From Zantedeschia hybrid cultivar (taxonomy: Eukaryota > Streptophyta > Magnoliopsida > Alismatales > Araceae), in contig JARZZO010000005.1 in assembly GCA_030544215.1 (NCBI GenBank), forward strand, positions 77,123,524-77,187,523: a DNA stretch of 64,000 nucleotides, written 5' to 3'. The notes under the pieces are model-generated. The model was not told the origin of the DNA. It worked only from the letters and a program-made list of their open reading frames with translations, and made no database searches. The translations under genes and the position numbers were made by a program. Positions 1 to 13,325 of the stretch are shown piece by piece. Position 1 is the stretch's first letter. Every line of letters starts with the position of its first letter.

Positions 1-103
1 ATAGGATAAATAGGAGCTTAACAAATGTCAAACCAGAGTGTATACATACATGCATACACCTAACTGTTCAAATTTAGAGGTATAACAATGAAGTTTACCA
101 CAC

Positions 104-3100
104 CTCAATAAACTGGGTGCAATAACGAGGAAGACTTCTCTTGAACCACAGAAGAGAAATTACATCTCCTACTCCATAACCCTGTTCAACAATGGTCGAC
201 ATGGGAATCCCAGCATAGCATGGTTCCTCTCCTGCAAGATGAGAAGGAAACTTGGAGTCAATAAAAGATAATTTTTACGCCAAGGATGACTGGAAGTAAT
301 AACCAAAAGATTCTGAACCAATTCAAGCAAACCTCTATCATCGGAGATAGTAGAGATAATGTGGGTTGGTGCCCGAACTTTCCCACTTTTAATTGCAGTG
401 TTCAGATCCTCTGGAATTTGAGGTGGCTTAACTTCTTTAACTGGAGCAATTTTCCCTTCTTCGACCTAAGGCAGAAAATCGCCCCTACAAAATCAGCCTG
501 GGAGCAAGATGCACAGAATATAAAGCGCAAACATATCCAGTATCCATGTCACAAAGCACGCTCTTCAGGTATGAACACCCAGACACAAAGGGGATATGTA
601 TAGAATCGAATTTGCACAAACATACAAGTTTCTCAAATGTCTCTTTGATTGCTCCTTCAAGTGCCTCATATGAGGTGGGAACAACAGCTCCTGCTTCTCT
701 CAACGCTTGGTTTTTTGCCTGCGCTGATTCAAGCTCACCTCCACTTTTGGCTCCCTGTTTCAAATCATGGGACCATAGTTAGAAAATATCCAAAAGACAG
801 ACCATTTTCATACTTGTATGTAGAAAAAGTAACTCACAGCATGTCCGAACTGCACTTCTGATTTGAACAGCCGGGCACAGGTTCCACTGACCCAAGCAAC
901 CACTGGTTTGTGGACCTTTCCCTCTTTCAATGCTTCGACAAGAGAATACTCATCTCTTCCACCAAGTTCACCAAGCACAACGATCATTTTCACCTATGTA
1001 AGGACCATAAGTAAGGTTGAGCAAAGATCTTGTCAGCTAAGTTAATAAAATGGCATTTACTCGTATACATGCCATGGAAAAAGACAATGTAATTGTTTCA
1101 CACGAACAAGGACAACAAACACAATGCAAACCCTATCACATAGAATACTAACTACTGTGTCTGAAACCTTGGTTTCCCCTTAAATAATTTGTCAAATCCT
1201 TTATCCCCAAGTAGCAAAAACTGTCGCATGAAGGATCAGCCATGAATGAACATTATCACCATTGAGGTCCCATGTTCAGCTAGGGTGATAAAGCAAAGGT
1301 TTGACATCATAAGAAGGTAATGCTTTTGATAAAATGATGAATGCTCTTGTTTAATTCTTTTTTTCCAAAGAGGCCACAATTCTAATGCTTTTGTTAAAAT
1401 GATGAAGCTCATGTTTAATTCTCAGATGTTCGAAAGGGACCACAATTCTAACTCCAAATCCAACAAACCATTTGAGCAGAGATAAGTTCTTTCACCTGAG
1501 ATTTATAAAGTCACAACTTCCTAACTTCTACTACATTTTTTGTGTCTAAAAGTCGATCTGTTAGACTTGGAACACAAGTTTCTACTCACTTTCGCTTAAA
1601 GTTGAACATATTAAATAGACTTTGGCAATATTGTTTTCTCAGTATATAGAAACTAAAGCATTTCTTCACCCAACTTAAATGACCTAGGCCAACATAATAG
1701 GAAACGTTATACAACTCTAGTTATGAGAAATCCAAGCTGAAATATGTTTCTGAGTGAGGAAAACTCGACCTAAAGCAAGAACGTTCAACAGAAGGAAAAC
1801 CACTTCACTGGATGAAATATATTGAAACACTAATGTACCTGTGGGATATTGTTAAACCTAAGAACATGATCAGAAAGCGTTGAACCAGGAAATACATCTC
1901 CTCCAATTGCAATGCCTGAGAGTGTGCAAGGATCTTGTCAAAAAAAAAATTGCACAAAATACAAAAACCATAAACTTTTACAAATAATCATACACATCAA
2001 ACTGCAATAAAAAACATGAACTTTACGAATAATCATATACTAATGGATCATAAGCAAGCAGATACCTTCAAAAATTCCATCTGTAACTCGCGCAATGGTG
2101 TTATAAAGTTCATTGGACATACCACCCTGCAATTCCAAAACAAGATCATTAGCAATTTGAGTTTATGGACAAATCATAGGCAACAAGTCACAGACATGAC
2201 TATATAAACATAGCATATAACAAGGTAAGTGTGCATAAAATGATACCAGACACAACATAGCACAGATGCAAATATTTATCATTGAATATGCTTGCTTAAT
2301 TTGTAACTCAGAAGAAATAATAAAAGTTGAGTTACAATAAAAGTCACAGAAACTAGAAATTTCCAAGTTGAGTAGAGACTTTATTATTATTTTTATCTTT
2401 CAAATGACCACCCAATCTCTAGCAGTAGTAAAATGACTTGAAACTCATCACGACAAAGAACGGATAATGCAGTCTAACCTTTGAACCTCCAAATGATTAG
2501 TAAACCTTAATTTTCTTAGTGATTAAGAGAATTCTGAAATAGAAGACATACTGATTTGGACACAAATCCAACAGATCCTGGTCTGTAAAGTTTGCACTGG
2601 ATTATATTGTCAATTGTTCCAGCAGTATCTCCAATTTTAAATGCACCAGCCTGAATCCCACCAACGGTAGCAGGACCTATGACGACCTGCAATCAGCAAT
2701 AAGGGAAGATGTTGAATTGTTGATCATTAAAAACTTTATACAATAATATAATTAGAATGTGTAAGTTATAAAAGTCGGACTACTATGATATTAGACAACA
2801 TGATACTGTAGTGTACCTTATTATTAGCCCGTGCATACGCAATCAACTGCTTGGTGTCCGCTTCTGGCACACCTTCGGCTATTATAGCCACAACTCTGAT
2901 TGTTGGTTGTTTAAGTGCAGCCATGGAGGAAGCAGCTGCACTGTAAAAACGGATGAAGTGAGTAGGCAAAACTGAAAGGGATTATGGGGCCTTCACCATG
3001 TTGGAAATTCATCAAGGAACAATGAGCTAACCTTCTAAATGATGCAAAGTTGATAAAAACATCAGCAGTTGGATGTGCATTGCATGCTGCTTCAATGCTA

Positions 3101-4729
3101 CAAAAACAGTAAATGAAATCTTATGAATGTCAGAGACCAGATCACACAAGGATGATATAGATGTCAGACTTGCGATAGCAATTTGATTAAATATCTCAGG
3201 AGATAGTAACTGCATCATCATTGTCCATTGTCTTTGCCAGACTTGTGTCACGTTTATGGCTTCCTTTAAATGAACAACAATGCTGTAGTTAACAAGTCTA
3301 GAAATGAGCTGAAAACATTAATGTTTTGTGACAAACTAGAATGGACGCATCAACTTCCACCCAATAATGGACACAATTTATGGTGAAACCCGTAATCTAT
3401 CTCATCTAAGCAATTAACAAAGTTTCAAAACCCTTGGCTCCTTCTTTTAATCCAAATTCTCCCAAGTGTTGCATGGAGGAGTAGGGCAGTGCACCAAAGC
3501 TCCAATCAACTGTAAGATACCAGAACTCATTCCATTTCCTCGTAAGCTCCTCATTGTTACCTGATTAGATCAACCTCATCTCTCCCACTGCACAGATCCT
3601 CACCCAAATCTCTATAGAGAAAAGAAACTGCAAATGTAGGCACTCCAGAGACGCACATCTACCACATCTGCTGCAAGGCAGAAGGCGCAAAACCTCATTG
3701 TGTCTAGACCATCATGAAGCAAGGACTCAAAATTGGTGATATCTTCCAATATTTTGTTTGTATATATTTATGCAAATTCCACTGATTTTAAGAAAATAAA
3801 AAATCCATGGAAATATACCAAAGTCTTTCCTGAAAATCTAGTAGAAAACTACACAATCCACATGGAAGCATAAATATGATTCTTGGTAGCTTAACCAACT
3901 GATCTAACCCAGATAGATTAAAAATAAAAAGAATGGAAACCAAGGGTCTTGTTTGATTGGCTGACAGCAACTTTTTTTTTTTTTTTTTTGAAAAGTGGGC
4001 AGTGCCACCACTGTATTAAATATGAAAAGGAAAACATTTCAACATTTAGATGTAAAACTGTGATTGTAACCATGTTGGCTATAATGATCTTGTGAACCAT
4101 CATGACTTCTCATATAATCACTAAATCATCTCAAGGCTGCCACAAGCAAGTAAAGCTTCTCAGTTACCATGTCCTGGCTAAACAAACCCCAGAAGATTGC
4201 TTGTTACAGTGATTATACATAAAACTCAGCCTAAAGTAGCACTGGGTTAAGAGTAATACCAAGTATTATACAAGTAATATCTCTGGAAGATACATATGTT
4301 CTAGAGATCAAAGAAAAGAAAGAAAAAAACCATAGGGAACATAGTTTTGGTCCTCCTCCTCTATAGCAACAATAAGTAAACAACCAGATTGATGAAAACG
4401 GAAGATGGCAGAAACTTACGTTGAATGAACAGGAATTGCAATTTCTTCTTGACCAAAGAATAGTTTCTGGAACCCCTCAGAACCTGGGTTAATGATTCCA
4501 GCAACAGAAGGTGTTTCTCTTCCTGAGAACATGACCATATGAAAAATCTACTAAGTTTTTTGTCCACTTGCATGCAAATGGGAACTTCCACCAAAGCATT
4601 AGTATACATAAGGGAAAAATTATACACACCACATAGGAAGTCAAAATCAAGCATCCTTTGGATAGGAAGTTGCTTGTAGTTGTAAAATAGTGCTTGTGTT
4701 TGCTTTGAGAACAGTTGTCCGGTAGCCAT
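104..4729 (-). CDS. ACLB: ATP-citrate lyase beta chain (ACLB), 5' part, truncated by window edge
   Basis: Beta subunit of heteromeric plant ATP-citrate lyase, which makes cytosolic acetyl-CoA and oxaloacetate from citrate, CoA and ATP. Coding exons on the minus strand, in reading order: 4729-4630, 4522-4420, 3097-3032, 2940-2817, 2686-2552, 2126-2066, 1915-1839, 993-838, 754-626, 465-333, 231-104. All have GT-AG borders, phases join cleanly, and together they encode 404 residues of about 608. The start MATGQLFSKQTQALFYNYK matches the family N terminus, and a splice acceptor lies 13 nt upstream at 4743. The CoA-ligase-like part is present, including KMIVVLGELGGRDEYSL and the FGHA|GAKSGG junction (exons 8/9). 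The His there (about residue 273) corresponds to the phospho-histidine of the succinyl-CoA synthetase superfamily. The citryl-CoA lyase part lies left of the window. No frameshift or stop is seen in the visible exons. Confidence 0.96.
3968..4030 (-). repeat. Possible 3' tail of a truncated LINE
   Basis: Read on the minus strand, sequence ending GTGGTGGCACTGCCCAC runs into about 20 A residues (T run at about 3970-3989). The arrangement resembles the tail of the LINE at 54540-54594 (TATTTATGAATAAAATTGGTGG, then A run). No target-site duplication was found, so only the polyA-like end is supported. It lies in the ACLB intron between coding exons 2 and 3. Confidence 0.3.
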
Positions 4730-5424
4730 GGCTATTGAAAGCCTGAAAAATATACAACTCTAATCTTCATTATTCGATGGAACACTTTAGAGAAAACAGA
4801 GGACCATCTTCCCCTCAATGCTTTGGTGCAAAAATCATAAAATAGCATCCAGAAAGAAAAGTGTCACCATTAAAATGAATATTTCATCACTCATCAGTTT
4901 TAGTGATCAAACGTATTAGAGTCACCCAGCAGTCAGAAAGGAACAGAACTACTTGTGGTGTTGTAACTTCTATTTTGCACCCAAACACTGTAAAATGCTA
5001 GAAAACAATAGTGATTGTGGGACATTAGACTAAGCCCCTTTGTTAGTCACTGCATCATGTGAAAGTAATTGAATACTAGAAAACCAGAATTCACATCATA
5101 TTCAGATTTAAGGTATTTATGGTACATAATTGTAACATCAAAGCAAGTGAAAAGCTCAAGTAAATCACAACATCAAGGTATGGCCTATTACTCCCATTAT
5201 TCACATTACACTGGTTACTAGCATTTCAGAAAGAGACAAGACAAAGCTAATAATGTGGTAATTCTTATACTGTGCTTGACGATTTAACACACATGAATGA
5301 TCTAACATCAAGTAAGATCTTAGAAACAAATGATGAATTATTCCACTAGGGACATCAAAATTTAGTCCAATACAAGAAAGCTGGAAATGAACAATTCAAT
5401 GGTCCCAATGCATGTTATTAAGCT

Positions 5425-6031
5425 TAGGGCTGCAAACCAACCAATATGCTCGATGAGCAGCTCGTAAGACTGCTTGATAATAGCTCGACTCGGTTTATTT
5501 ATTAAGCGAAATAAACAAGTTTGAACAAAATCTGAGTTCGGTTCATTAAATGAGCCAAGTTTGAACACATGTGAGCTCATCTTGATTATGTTCGTGAACA
5601 AGCTTGTTTAAGTACTCGTTAAGAGCTCATGTTAGTCCTCGTTTACATACTGATTAGGAACTCATTTAAGTATTGATTACCTCTTTTAAATACTCACTTA
5701 ATTACTCAATCCATGAATGAACTTAGTTAATGAGATATTTAATGTATTATAAAGTTTTCAATCAAATAACTAGGGGTGCAAACAACTTGGTACTCACAAT
5801 GGTTTGGCTTGATTTTATAAATTTAGATTTAAAATTCTGGACTAAATCTATCATGGATCCATGGGGCTTTCGAGCTACTCGATACTTAGCTTGAGCTCAT
5901 TTAATATCTAAACAAACCAAGCTTACATAGCCATCATAGATACTCAGTTTGAACTCAAACTCAATTAAAATTAATTGAACCAAACTTGAACAGGGTAAAA
6001 CTTGGCTCGACTAGGCTCGTTTGCACCCCTA
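5425..6031. mobile_element. Non-autonomous hAT-like element in the ACLB leader intron
   Basis: The left end TAGGGCTGCAAACC and the right end (reverse complement TAGGGGTGCAAACG) form terminal inverted repeats of the Ac/hAT type. Flanks are attaagct (5417-5424) and gttaagct (6032-6039), an 8-bp target duplication with one mismatch, which is the hAT length. No transposase ORF is present. A second right-end-like copy, TAGGGGTGCAAAC, occurs internally at 5771-5783 and forms a perfect 17-bp inverted repeat with 6019-6035. The element therefore looks composite or nested. Confidence 0.7.
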
Positions 6032-7469
6032 GTTAAGCTGATAGAAAGCAGAAGTATCAAAAACATGGTTAGTATGTCAGAACTGCATGAAACTCCAAAA
6101 CACTCAACAAGAGGTGAACTGAAGCGCACATTTGATATGATAAAAGTATGTGCAGTGGCAGTACTAGAACTTTTCATCATTGGAATGGTGCGGTCACCTG
6201 GTATATGACAGCAAAAAGTTGTACCTTCTAATAATTACCCAAAGAAGAACTGCACTCTCCACAAAGCTTAATTTGGAGCAGGAAAAACATCCAGCATCAA
6301 TCTATATTAATGTTTAAAAAAATCCTAGTAACATCCTAGTCAATTTTTTGACAGTTTAAAGTCGAAACCATGGCAACTTTGACATGTATCAAACAATATC
6401 AACTACTAAGAAAAGATATCTAAAACTGATGCTCCTCCATACCAAGAACACCACTTGTCTCTCCTAACAATGGCACTCCTTTCTTCTACAGTTGGTATGC
6501 ACTTTCAGTGAAAACAGTACACACACTTATTTCTGTAAAATAAGGAAGCAATTTATGGATCTTTCTTAGACATCCCTGAAGTATTTTGTATTAGCACTTG
6601 GTGACATCACTACACGCAGAAACTGGTAAAATGACCAAGTAAGATACCTGACTGCCTATGCAAAATGTGCCATCCATCCCTCATAACTCCAGTAGGATAT
6701 GGGGAGTATTGGCTAAGTCAATATTGACACCACAGATAACAAAGGGCACCACAGCCAATTCAAACAATAACTCTATAAATGAAGGTTTTCCAACTTCAAA
6801 AGGATGATTTAGCCAGACTTCCACATTCCAAATACCTACATCCCTCTGCTTTAGTTTCATTGCAAAATTATTCAGTTTTTGCTCTCCCTCACAAATTTGA
6901 TAATACAGAATGCACATTGTCCTGTGAACCTCCTGTCTCAATGTGCACTGGCTTGTGAAAGCCACGAGTCAAAGGACTCATTTATTGAGGTGAGGTTTGC
7001 ATGCCAACTGAGCCACACACACCATCTTACACTCACAAATGCACTTGTCTATGCATTCTGAGTGGCTGAATGTTCAATGGACAAATGGTCACATGTTTCA
7101 GGCTCTATGCCATAATCCAACATTTTTACCCCTTGTCTCAGTCATAGTAATCAAATCAGCAATGGATCTGTGACGTTGGGTATCAGTGATCTGATTGACA
7201 TCCTGAGGTCACATGTTCAGAACCACACAGGGCACCCATCGCAACAATCACAACAACCTGTAAGAGGTCCACAGCCTGGGAATTTCCCAGATACCCACAG
7301 ATACTGTCCTGACCCAGTTTGATGGTAGGATGGGCTCCTGAAACATTCCCTTGCACATCTAAGGCTCATTGGGATGTATGTGTGTGCATGTATATGCACA
7401 TGTGTGCGTATAGGGCTTTAAGACATGACATCGGGCCACTTCTGCGATGAATCATATCCCCGCACTTAC

Positions 7470-7640
7470 TTTGAAAGAAAGCATCCAAAGGTCATGAGAA
7501 GAACCTTGAACTTAATGACTAAGCAATTTCACAATTCTTTGAAAACCAAAGATAGATACCGTACTTTCTTTGAAAGAAAGCATGCAAAAGTCATGAGAAG
7601 AACCATGGCGGTTTCACAATTCTTTGAAAATCAAAGATAT
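7470..7640. repeat. Imperfect tandem duplication in ACLB leader intron
   Basis: The segment beginning TTGAAAGAAAGCATCCAAAG at 7471 recurs at 7570 with few changes, and the segment TTTCACAATTCTTTGAAAA at 7527 recurs at 7612. The two copies differ by an indel of about 14 bp between the blocks. Non-coding. Confidence 0.7.
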
Positions 7641-9029
7641 ATATTGTTGTGAGAAACGGAGATCAATCAGTCTTACAAAGACCAATGTGATCTTTTCTTT
7701 TTGGAACGTAAGCAGACATTCTTGTGTTAACAAATACATGAAAAAAGTGAACAGTACTCCATACAGGTCTGATGCATACACATGTTTTAAAGCATCTTTC
7801 TTCAAATAGAACAGATAAGTAGTTATATTAGAAAGGGCAATTTATAACAAAAACTGCATTTGCAGCAACTAGTAAATAATAAAACGAAACTGGTCAAAAC
7901 ATCCAACTTTCTGCAAAATGCTTCCAACAAAGGTGCATCTATTATGTACAACTTCACCAAGTTTCTAACTACGCCAAATGAACCATATCAACTAGTTTAA
8001 GCAACCCTCCCAGGTAGCCCCGTAGACATACCAGCTCAGATTCCACAATCAATCTCTCTCCAGCAGTTGTCATCACTGTCATATTGACATTTTAGCACCA
8101 GTTATAACAGATCACATATTTAACAGAAAACCTTTGGGCAAGCCGCATGAACAGGTATGAAAAGTGGCATCACGCATTTAATACCATAGAACCATGAGAA
8201 TATCAAGCCTCAAAAACTCTGATCACACTACTTCGGTACCTTATTTTTTTCAGAGGTAACAGAAAATAATGAATTTTTAGGAATTGCCTCCCACAATCTG
8301 CCATACTTAGGGATCAACACTTCCAATGTTAATATTTACTTACAACCCTTCAAAATTACACATTTATCTAACAAACCCCCTTTTTTAGGGGTTTTCATCT
8401 ATAAACTTGAAGGATTTATTCCTAATCTTCTGCGGGGTTCACCAAGTAACATTAAAATTGTAAAGGCATCATGAATAAATATTAGGATTGGAGGGTTAAT
8501 TCCCAAATACGACAGGTTGTAAGGAGTGACGTCTAAACATCCCTAAAAAGGAATAAGCCATCTCAAACACTATGAAGGCGAATCCCCAGAACTCTTCCTC
8601 CATTAGAGTTGCAGCAGACAATCTCGTCAAGATCCAACAACAACGGAATGCAGGCTCGTCAACATAAACACTCGTTCCAACTTCCAAAAGACAGATCTTT
8701 GCCGAACTCTCGCCCAGAAACCTAGACCAAGACGGCAGCTTTCGTCCCACCACAGCACCTCCTCTTAAAACCCGCGAGATCCGCCAACCAGAACGCGACA
8801 CCCCACTCAGCATTCACACACACCACAACCGCCACGCTTCGCCCTCCAAATCCAGGCCATCGCAACCAACCAACCCCAAGCACGTTTCCCCCACGAAACT
8901 CGATAGAAGGAAAATAGAAAAGAACAGACAAATGGAATCCAAATGCGTGTCCCCTTCGCTCATCACCGGATCAAGCCAAAAGGAAACGAAAATTTAAAAA
9001 TGGAAGGATCAAAACGGTGCGAAACGCAT

Positions 9030-9225
9030 TACAAGGACCTGCAGAAGCAAGCAACCGAGATCGAGCAAGGAGAACTCGAATCGAACCTATGTAACCAAGA
9101 AGATTAGCTCTGGGGGGTTCCCCCTCTTTCCTGCTTCGGCTGCCGAGAGCAAAGCAGCAGATCTGCGCTGGCGAACGATATAGAACAGGGGACCGTACCC
9201 GGGGAAGGTCCTTAAATAGGCTGGA
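9030..9225 (-). promoter_or_regulatory. Probable ACLB core promoter and non-coding first exon
   Basis: On the minus strand a TATA-like CCTATTTAAGG lies at 9220-9210, followed by a GC-richer leader with a purine-rich stretch. This is the first TATA-like box upstream of ACLB followed by leader-like sequence. Candidate donors are ATAG|GTTC near 9088 and GCAG|GTCC near 9038. Both are weak, so the exon end is uncertain. The transcription start is inferred to lie near 9185 from TATA spacing. Confidence 0.45.
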
Positions 9226-10007
9226 GAGCACAGCTAACCCCATCCCCCAACCCCAACCAATAAAAAATAGAAAAGGTAAAAGATCAAAAAACCGACAGGG
9301 GGTGGGGTGCACGTGGCGCGTATTAGTTAGTTCACGAGGGTTTCGACCAGCGAATCACACCTGGGCTGACTCCGGGGTCAGTTGCAGTTGAACAACACAT
9401 TCGAAATCTCATTGGCGGATTGCAAGAAGGATTGCGTCAGCCCCTAAGATTGCGTCACCTCCTCCCTGTTCCGCCAGTGGGATATTAAGAGTCACGTTTG
9501 CGCTGACTCCACTGGGTGTGCCGGGGGAAGGGCTCGGGGTTTCTTTGAGTTGGCGTGGTTGGGCTGGGAAGGTGCTAGAGATGGTGGGGGTTAAATTGGA
9601 TGCCCACCTATAACTAACTAGGATTTTGTGGTGGTTTTTATTGGATTTGATGATCGAGATGTATCATTATGATAAGTAGAATAAGTGATGTAGTTTAAAT
9701 TGATGACTGCGTCCTTGACCTGCATGGCTAATATTAGCAAAAGTATTTTTGTATCGAATTCCATTGAGTTATGAGACGAGAGGCGTCACATCTTTGATTC
9801 TAATTTTATGAGAGTTCGAGTTGGCGTCGAAGATTTTTAGGCAATATTTCCGTTTTATTGAGTTAGAAGTAAATTGCATGCCATCTCGATCATCTGATGT
9901 TATCTTACTTTTATTTACTTTAATGTTCGGCAATGCTTAAATGATTGATAAATATGACTTTATTTATCAAATACTAATATTAAATGAAAGAAAACCTTAA
10001 GCACGAT

Positions 10008-10241
10008 CAGTGGTAGATCCAGCATTTATTCAGTGGGGGTTTTGGAATCGCACTGAATTTTGTTAAATTCATTCGTCCAATCTAAAGTAATCTAGCATGA
10101 AATACTACTGATCCAACTTAAGATCTCATTAGTCCAATTCAAGATCTCATATGACTTAACTCAAGACCTCACTGACCCAAATATATTTATGACCTAATGT
10201 TCGAGTGACTTCACTGAACAAAATTTCTACGTCTGCCACTG
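10008..10241. mobile_element. hAT-like MITE, CAGTGG family, copy 1
   Basis: A 234-bp element with ends CAGTGGTAGATCC and GTCTGCCACTG. The flanks agcacgat (10000-10007) and aacacaat (10242-10249) match at 6 of 8 positions and differ only by transitions, as an aged 8-bp hAT target duplication would. A second member is at 48587-48823 and shares the ends and the internal segment GAACAAAATTTC. Confidence 0.65.
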
Positions 10242-10249
10242 AACACAAT

Positions 10250-13200
10250 AAGTAGAGGAATGCTAACATTTCCTTCTCAAACATCTCATTAATCTTCTAA
10301 AAAATTGTATAAAAAAAAAACTCAAGCCCGTTTTCTAAGTGGGTAAGGATAAAACTTGTGTGAGATTAGTATTTTGAGGTAAAATATCATAAAATATTAC
10401 AAAATATAACCTTTTTATGACTCATGACTACAATACTTTGTCATTTTTTTCGTCAAATCAAACAGTGCATTGGGTCTACTTTATTCGTTACTCTGTTTTC
10501 TTTCTTCTTCTTTTTTGGGTCAAGACTTCATTCATCACTCTGGTTAATCTTAAAAGTTCTTTTGCTATATAATTCAGACTTGGGATGAGAATGTCATATG
10601 TCACATCTGAAATTAGTAGTTATAAATGTCATTTAAGACGTCGGCTGGAGCGGGCGGGCAATACTACCTCAGCTAGGGCGCACGCTTGGACGCCTTCCGT
10701 GGCATTCACGTTATTTCTGGTCATACCGGGGTTACGCGGAAAAGTAGGTAATCAGGTGCATCTACCCTTCACAGGTCCCGTAGAAGGACCGGCCCGTCCA
10801 CGGACCTAACCCCCACTTCCCCCATCCTCTTCCATCTGCCCTCCTGGGCTTCGGACTTGGCCCACCGTTCCTTCTCTTCCTTAATTTTGATTGGAGAATA
10901 TAAACTCTAAACCTTAAACTCAAAAATTATTTTATCTTTCCTACGATCAGTGGGTCACAGAACTATCAAAGTTAAACACTCTTTATTTTAATATATATTA
11001 TTTCGTATAAATAATTTCGAATAATCTATTCGGCAAATAAATTGAGACTGAGTTCATGAACATTACTACCTAGAGAATTTGCGTAGATTGCAGTGTCCTC
11101 TTAGTTATTTGTTTTATCATATTTTGATCGGACCTCAGTTAAGAGATGTGTAATTTTTTTAAATATATATATATATATATATATACATCGATATTTAAAA
11201 TTAAGATTTCTTTGAGTTGAATTGAGTATATATATACATCAAAGTCGAGATCTAACTCAAAGTATCTTAGATGATTATACGATAACAATGCAGTAAATCT
11301 TTTTCTTATCACTAGCATGCCATCATTTAAACAGACTTCTTAATATCTTCTAGCATGATTTTAAAATATTTTTCATCATTTTATTTAAAACAAGATAATA
11401 AAATTACGGAAAGCATAGTAAAAAGTGTGAAATGATAAAAAATATTTTTAAGTCTTGTGAGTAAAAATTAGATTAAAATGGTGAGACATGATTCACATGG
11501 TCAGATCCCAAATAAATGGAATAAGATTTTGAGGATGAAAGCATAGTAAAAACTATGAAATGACAAAAACTATTTTCAAATCTTGTGAGTGGAAATTGGA
11601 GGATCTGGAGACAAAGGATCTCATTCGGACGACGATGAATCTGCAAGATGACAGCCTTACTGGTGCGGTCCACCGATTGGATGGTGATCTTCGGTCGAGT
11701 GCCGGTAAATTGGCATATCATGAGTTATATAGCTTTTCTCAAGTAAGAGGAGTCCCAACTTTAAATTTAAAAATGTTAAATATTTTTCTTTTTTTTGCCG
11801 CACAAAAACAACTTTTTCATTACATTGTTATCTATAGCTATCATTAGTGGAGGAGTAATCCTTGCTGCAACGTCAGTGGTTTGGATCGGACGGCTGTCGC
11901 AGTGTTGATTTTTTATTTTTTTATTTTATCATAATTTTTAAGTTTTTTGACAATGTCTAATAAAAATTGAACAGTACAATTCTAATCATTTGGGTCGGTT
12001 CCGACCCAACTACACATTTTTTTTAAAAAAAAATAATAATCTTTTACACATAAACCGAAGTCTATATCAAAAGTTTTCTTCAAAAATAATTATACAATTG
12101 TGTCGGATCCGTACGACTTGACTGTACCGTTGTCAGGAAGTTACAGCAAGTATTATTACTCTCAGTGGAGAGTACTGCCAACTAATAAAAGCGTTAAGTT
12201 CTCGATCCCAACTTGGTTGACGCGCCGGTGCCGTCAAGCTGGTGGGGGAAGGGATGGCTGCCCATACGTTTGTGGCGTTTTGAAGGGGAGGGCCCGGTGG
12301 TCGTTGGAAGAGGTTAGTTAGTGGTTACCATTTTTGTGGCACAGTTGAGTTGAGAAGGGTCCAAAGTAACTGAGCAAATCATTGCAAAGGCTCCAAAGCC
12401 TCCAAGGCACATCTGACTAGAAAAGAAACAGATTCAATGAGTGCACAGCTTGAATTAAAGAGCCTGTTAATCTGCAAGTAGTGTTGGACTTTCCTTACAT
12501 AGAAGAGGTCTTAGATTTAAATCTTAAGTTTAACGATTATGTAAGAGGAAGAATTTGTCTCTCGAGATTATGAGGGTCCATGTTCATACGATACAATATG
12601 ATACCAAATAAATCATATTCGAATACAAATTAGATGCATATGTATGTTCCAAATGAAAAACAAGTACAGCTTCTTCCAGGTTTTTCATGTGTATGACTCC
12701 AAATAGTCAACATATGTATAATCCACATAAAACATGAGTTGCATGCTTAGCATGAGTTTTGTCCTTAATGACTTGTACAATATTCATCAAAGATTTCATT
12801 CTCTAGGTCGTTGTCCACTAAAAGTAGACACTCTCTAGGTCCAGGTTATATCTATATTCGTTTCTCATGAATATGGCCATCAAAGATATATATTTAATCA
12901 TGATCATCAATAAAGCCTTGTCCATTTATTTGTGCTTACCTACATGAATCCTATCTCACTATCTTAATCTACTTAATATCATACTAATGGTTAAATATAA
13001 AAAACGTCGAATCTTTTCTAATTACATTTAGCCAACTCATTTTAGGTCTTCTCTGATATCTTTTATTCTTCTTTACTCTAATTTTATCACATCTTTTAAC
13101 TTGTGCAAAACTTGGATGGCAATGCATATGAGTAAACTATGGTAACCTATTCTTCCTAAGTCTTTTCTTTACTCTAATTCCATCACACCATTATCTCTAT

Positions 13201-13325
13201 CCAATGAATAGCCACATTGGATTTTTGTTTAACCAAGTAAATATAGACTATATCTGATCTGTATTGATCCCATTTATGTTCCCAATCATCGTCCTAAGAT
13301 TTATCTCATTGATCTATCATTCTAA
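10250..13325. other. Intergenic, no gene seen
   Basis: Mostly AT-rich DNA with an (AT)n microsatellite at about 11165-11184. A GC-richer patch at about 10630-10870 and a smaller one at 12210-12310 have no recognisable coding or repeat identity. The short ORFs here show no known domain. Confidence 0.6.

Larger units (their letters stand above)
4743..9050 (-). other. Large intron in the ACLB 5' UTR (right boundary approximate)
   Basis: A good acceptor (pyrimidine-rich, ...TTTTTCAG) ends at 4743, only 13 nt before the ACLB ATG, so the start-codon exon must be spliced to an upstream non-coding exon. The next plausible promoter and leader is near 9210, implying an intron of about 4.3 kb. It contains a hAT-like element (5425-6031), a short direct duplication (7470-7640) and a possible LINE tail (3968-4030 lies further downstream, in another intron). 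No coding segment is supported here; the ORF at 8496-8813 has no recognisable family and is probably chance. The exact donor is not decided. Confidence 0.6.

Noticed and set aside
8496..8813. 105-codon minus-strand ORF in the ACLB leader intron
   Set aside because: No recognised domain, lies in predicted intron or leader, and no splice or start support.
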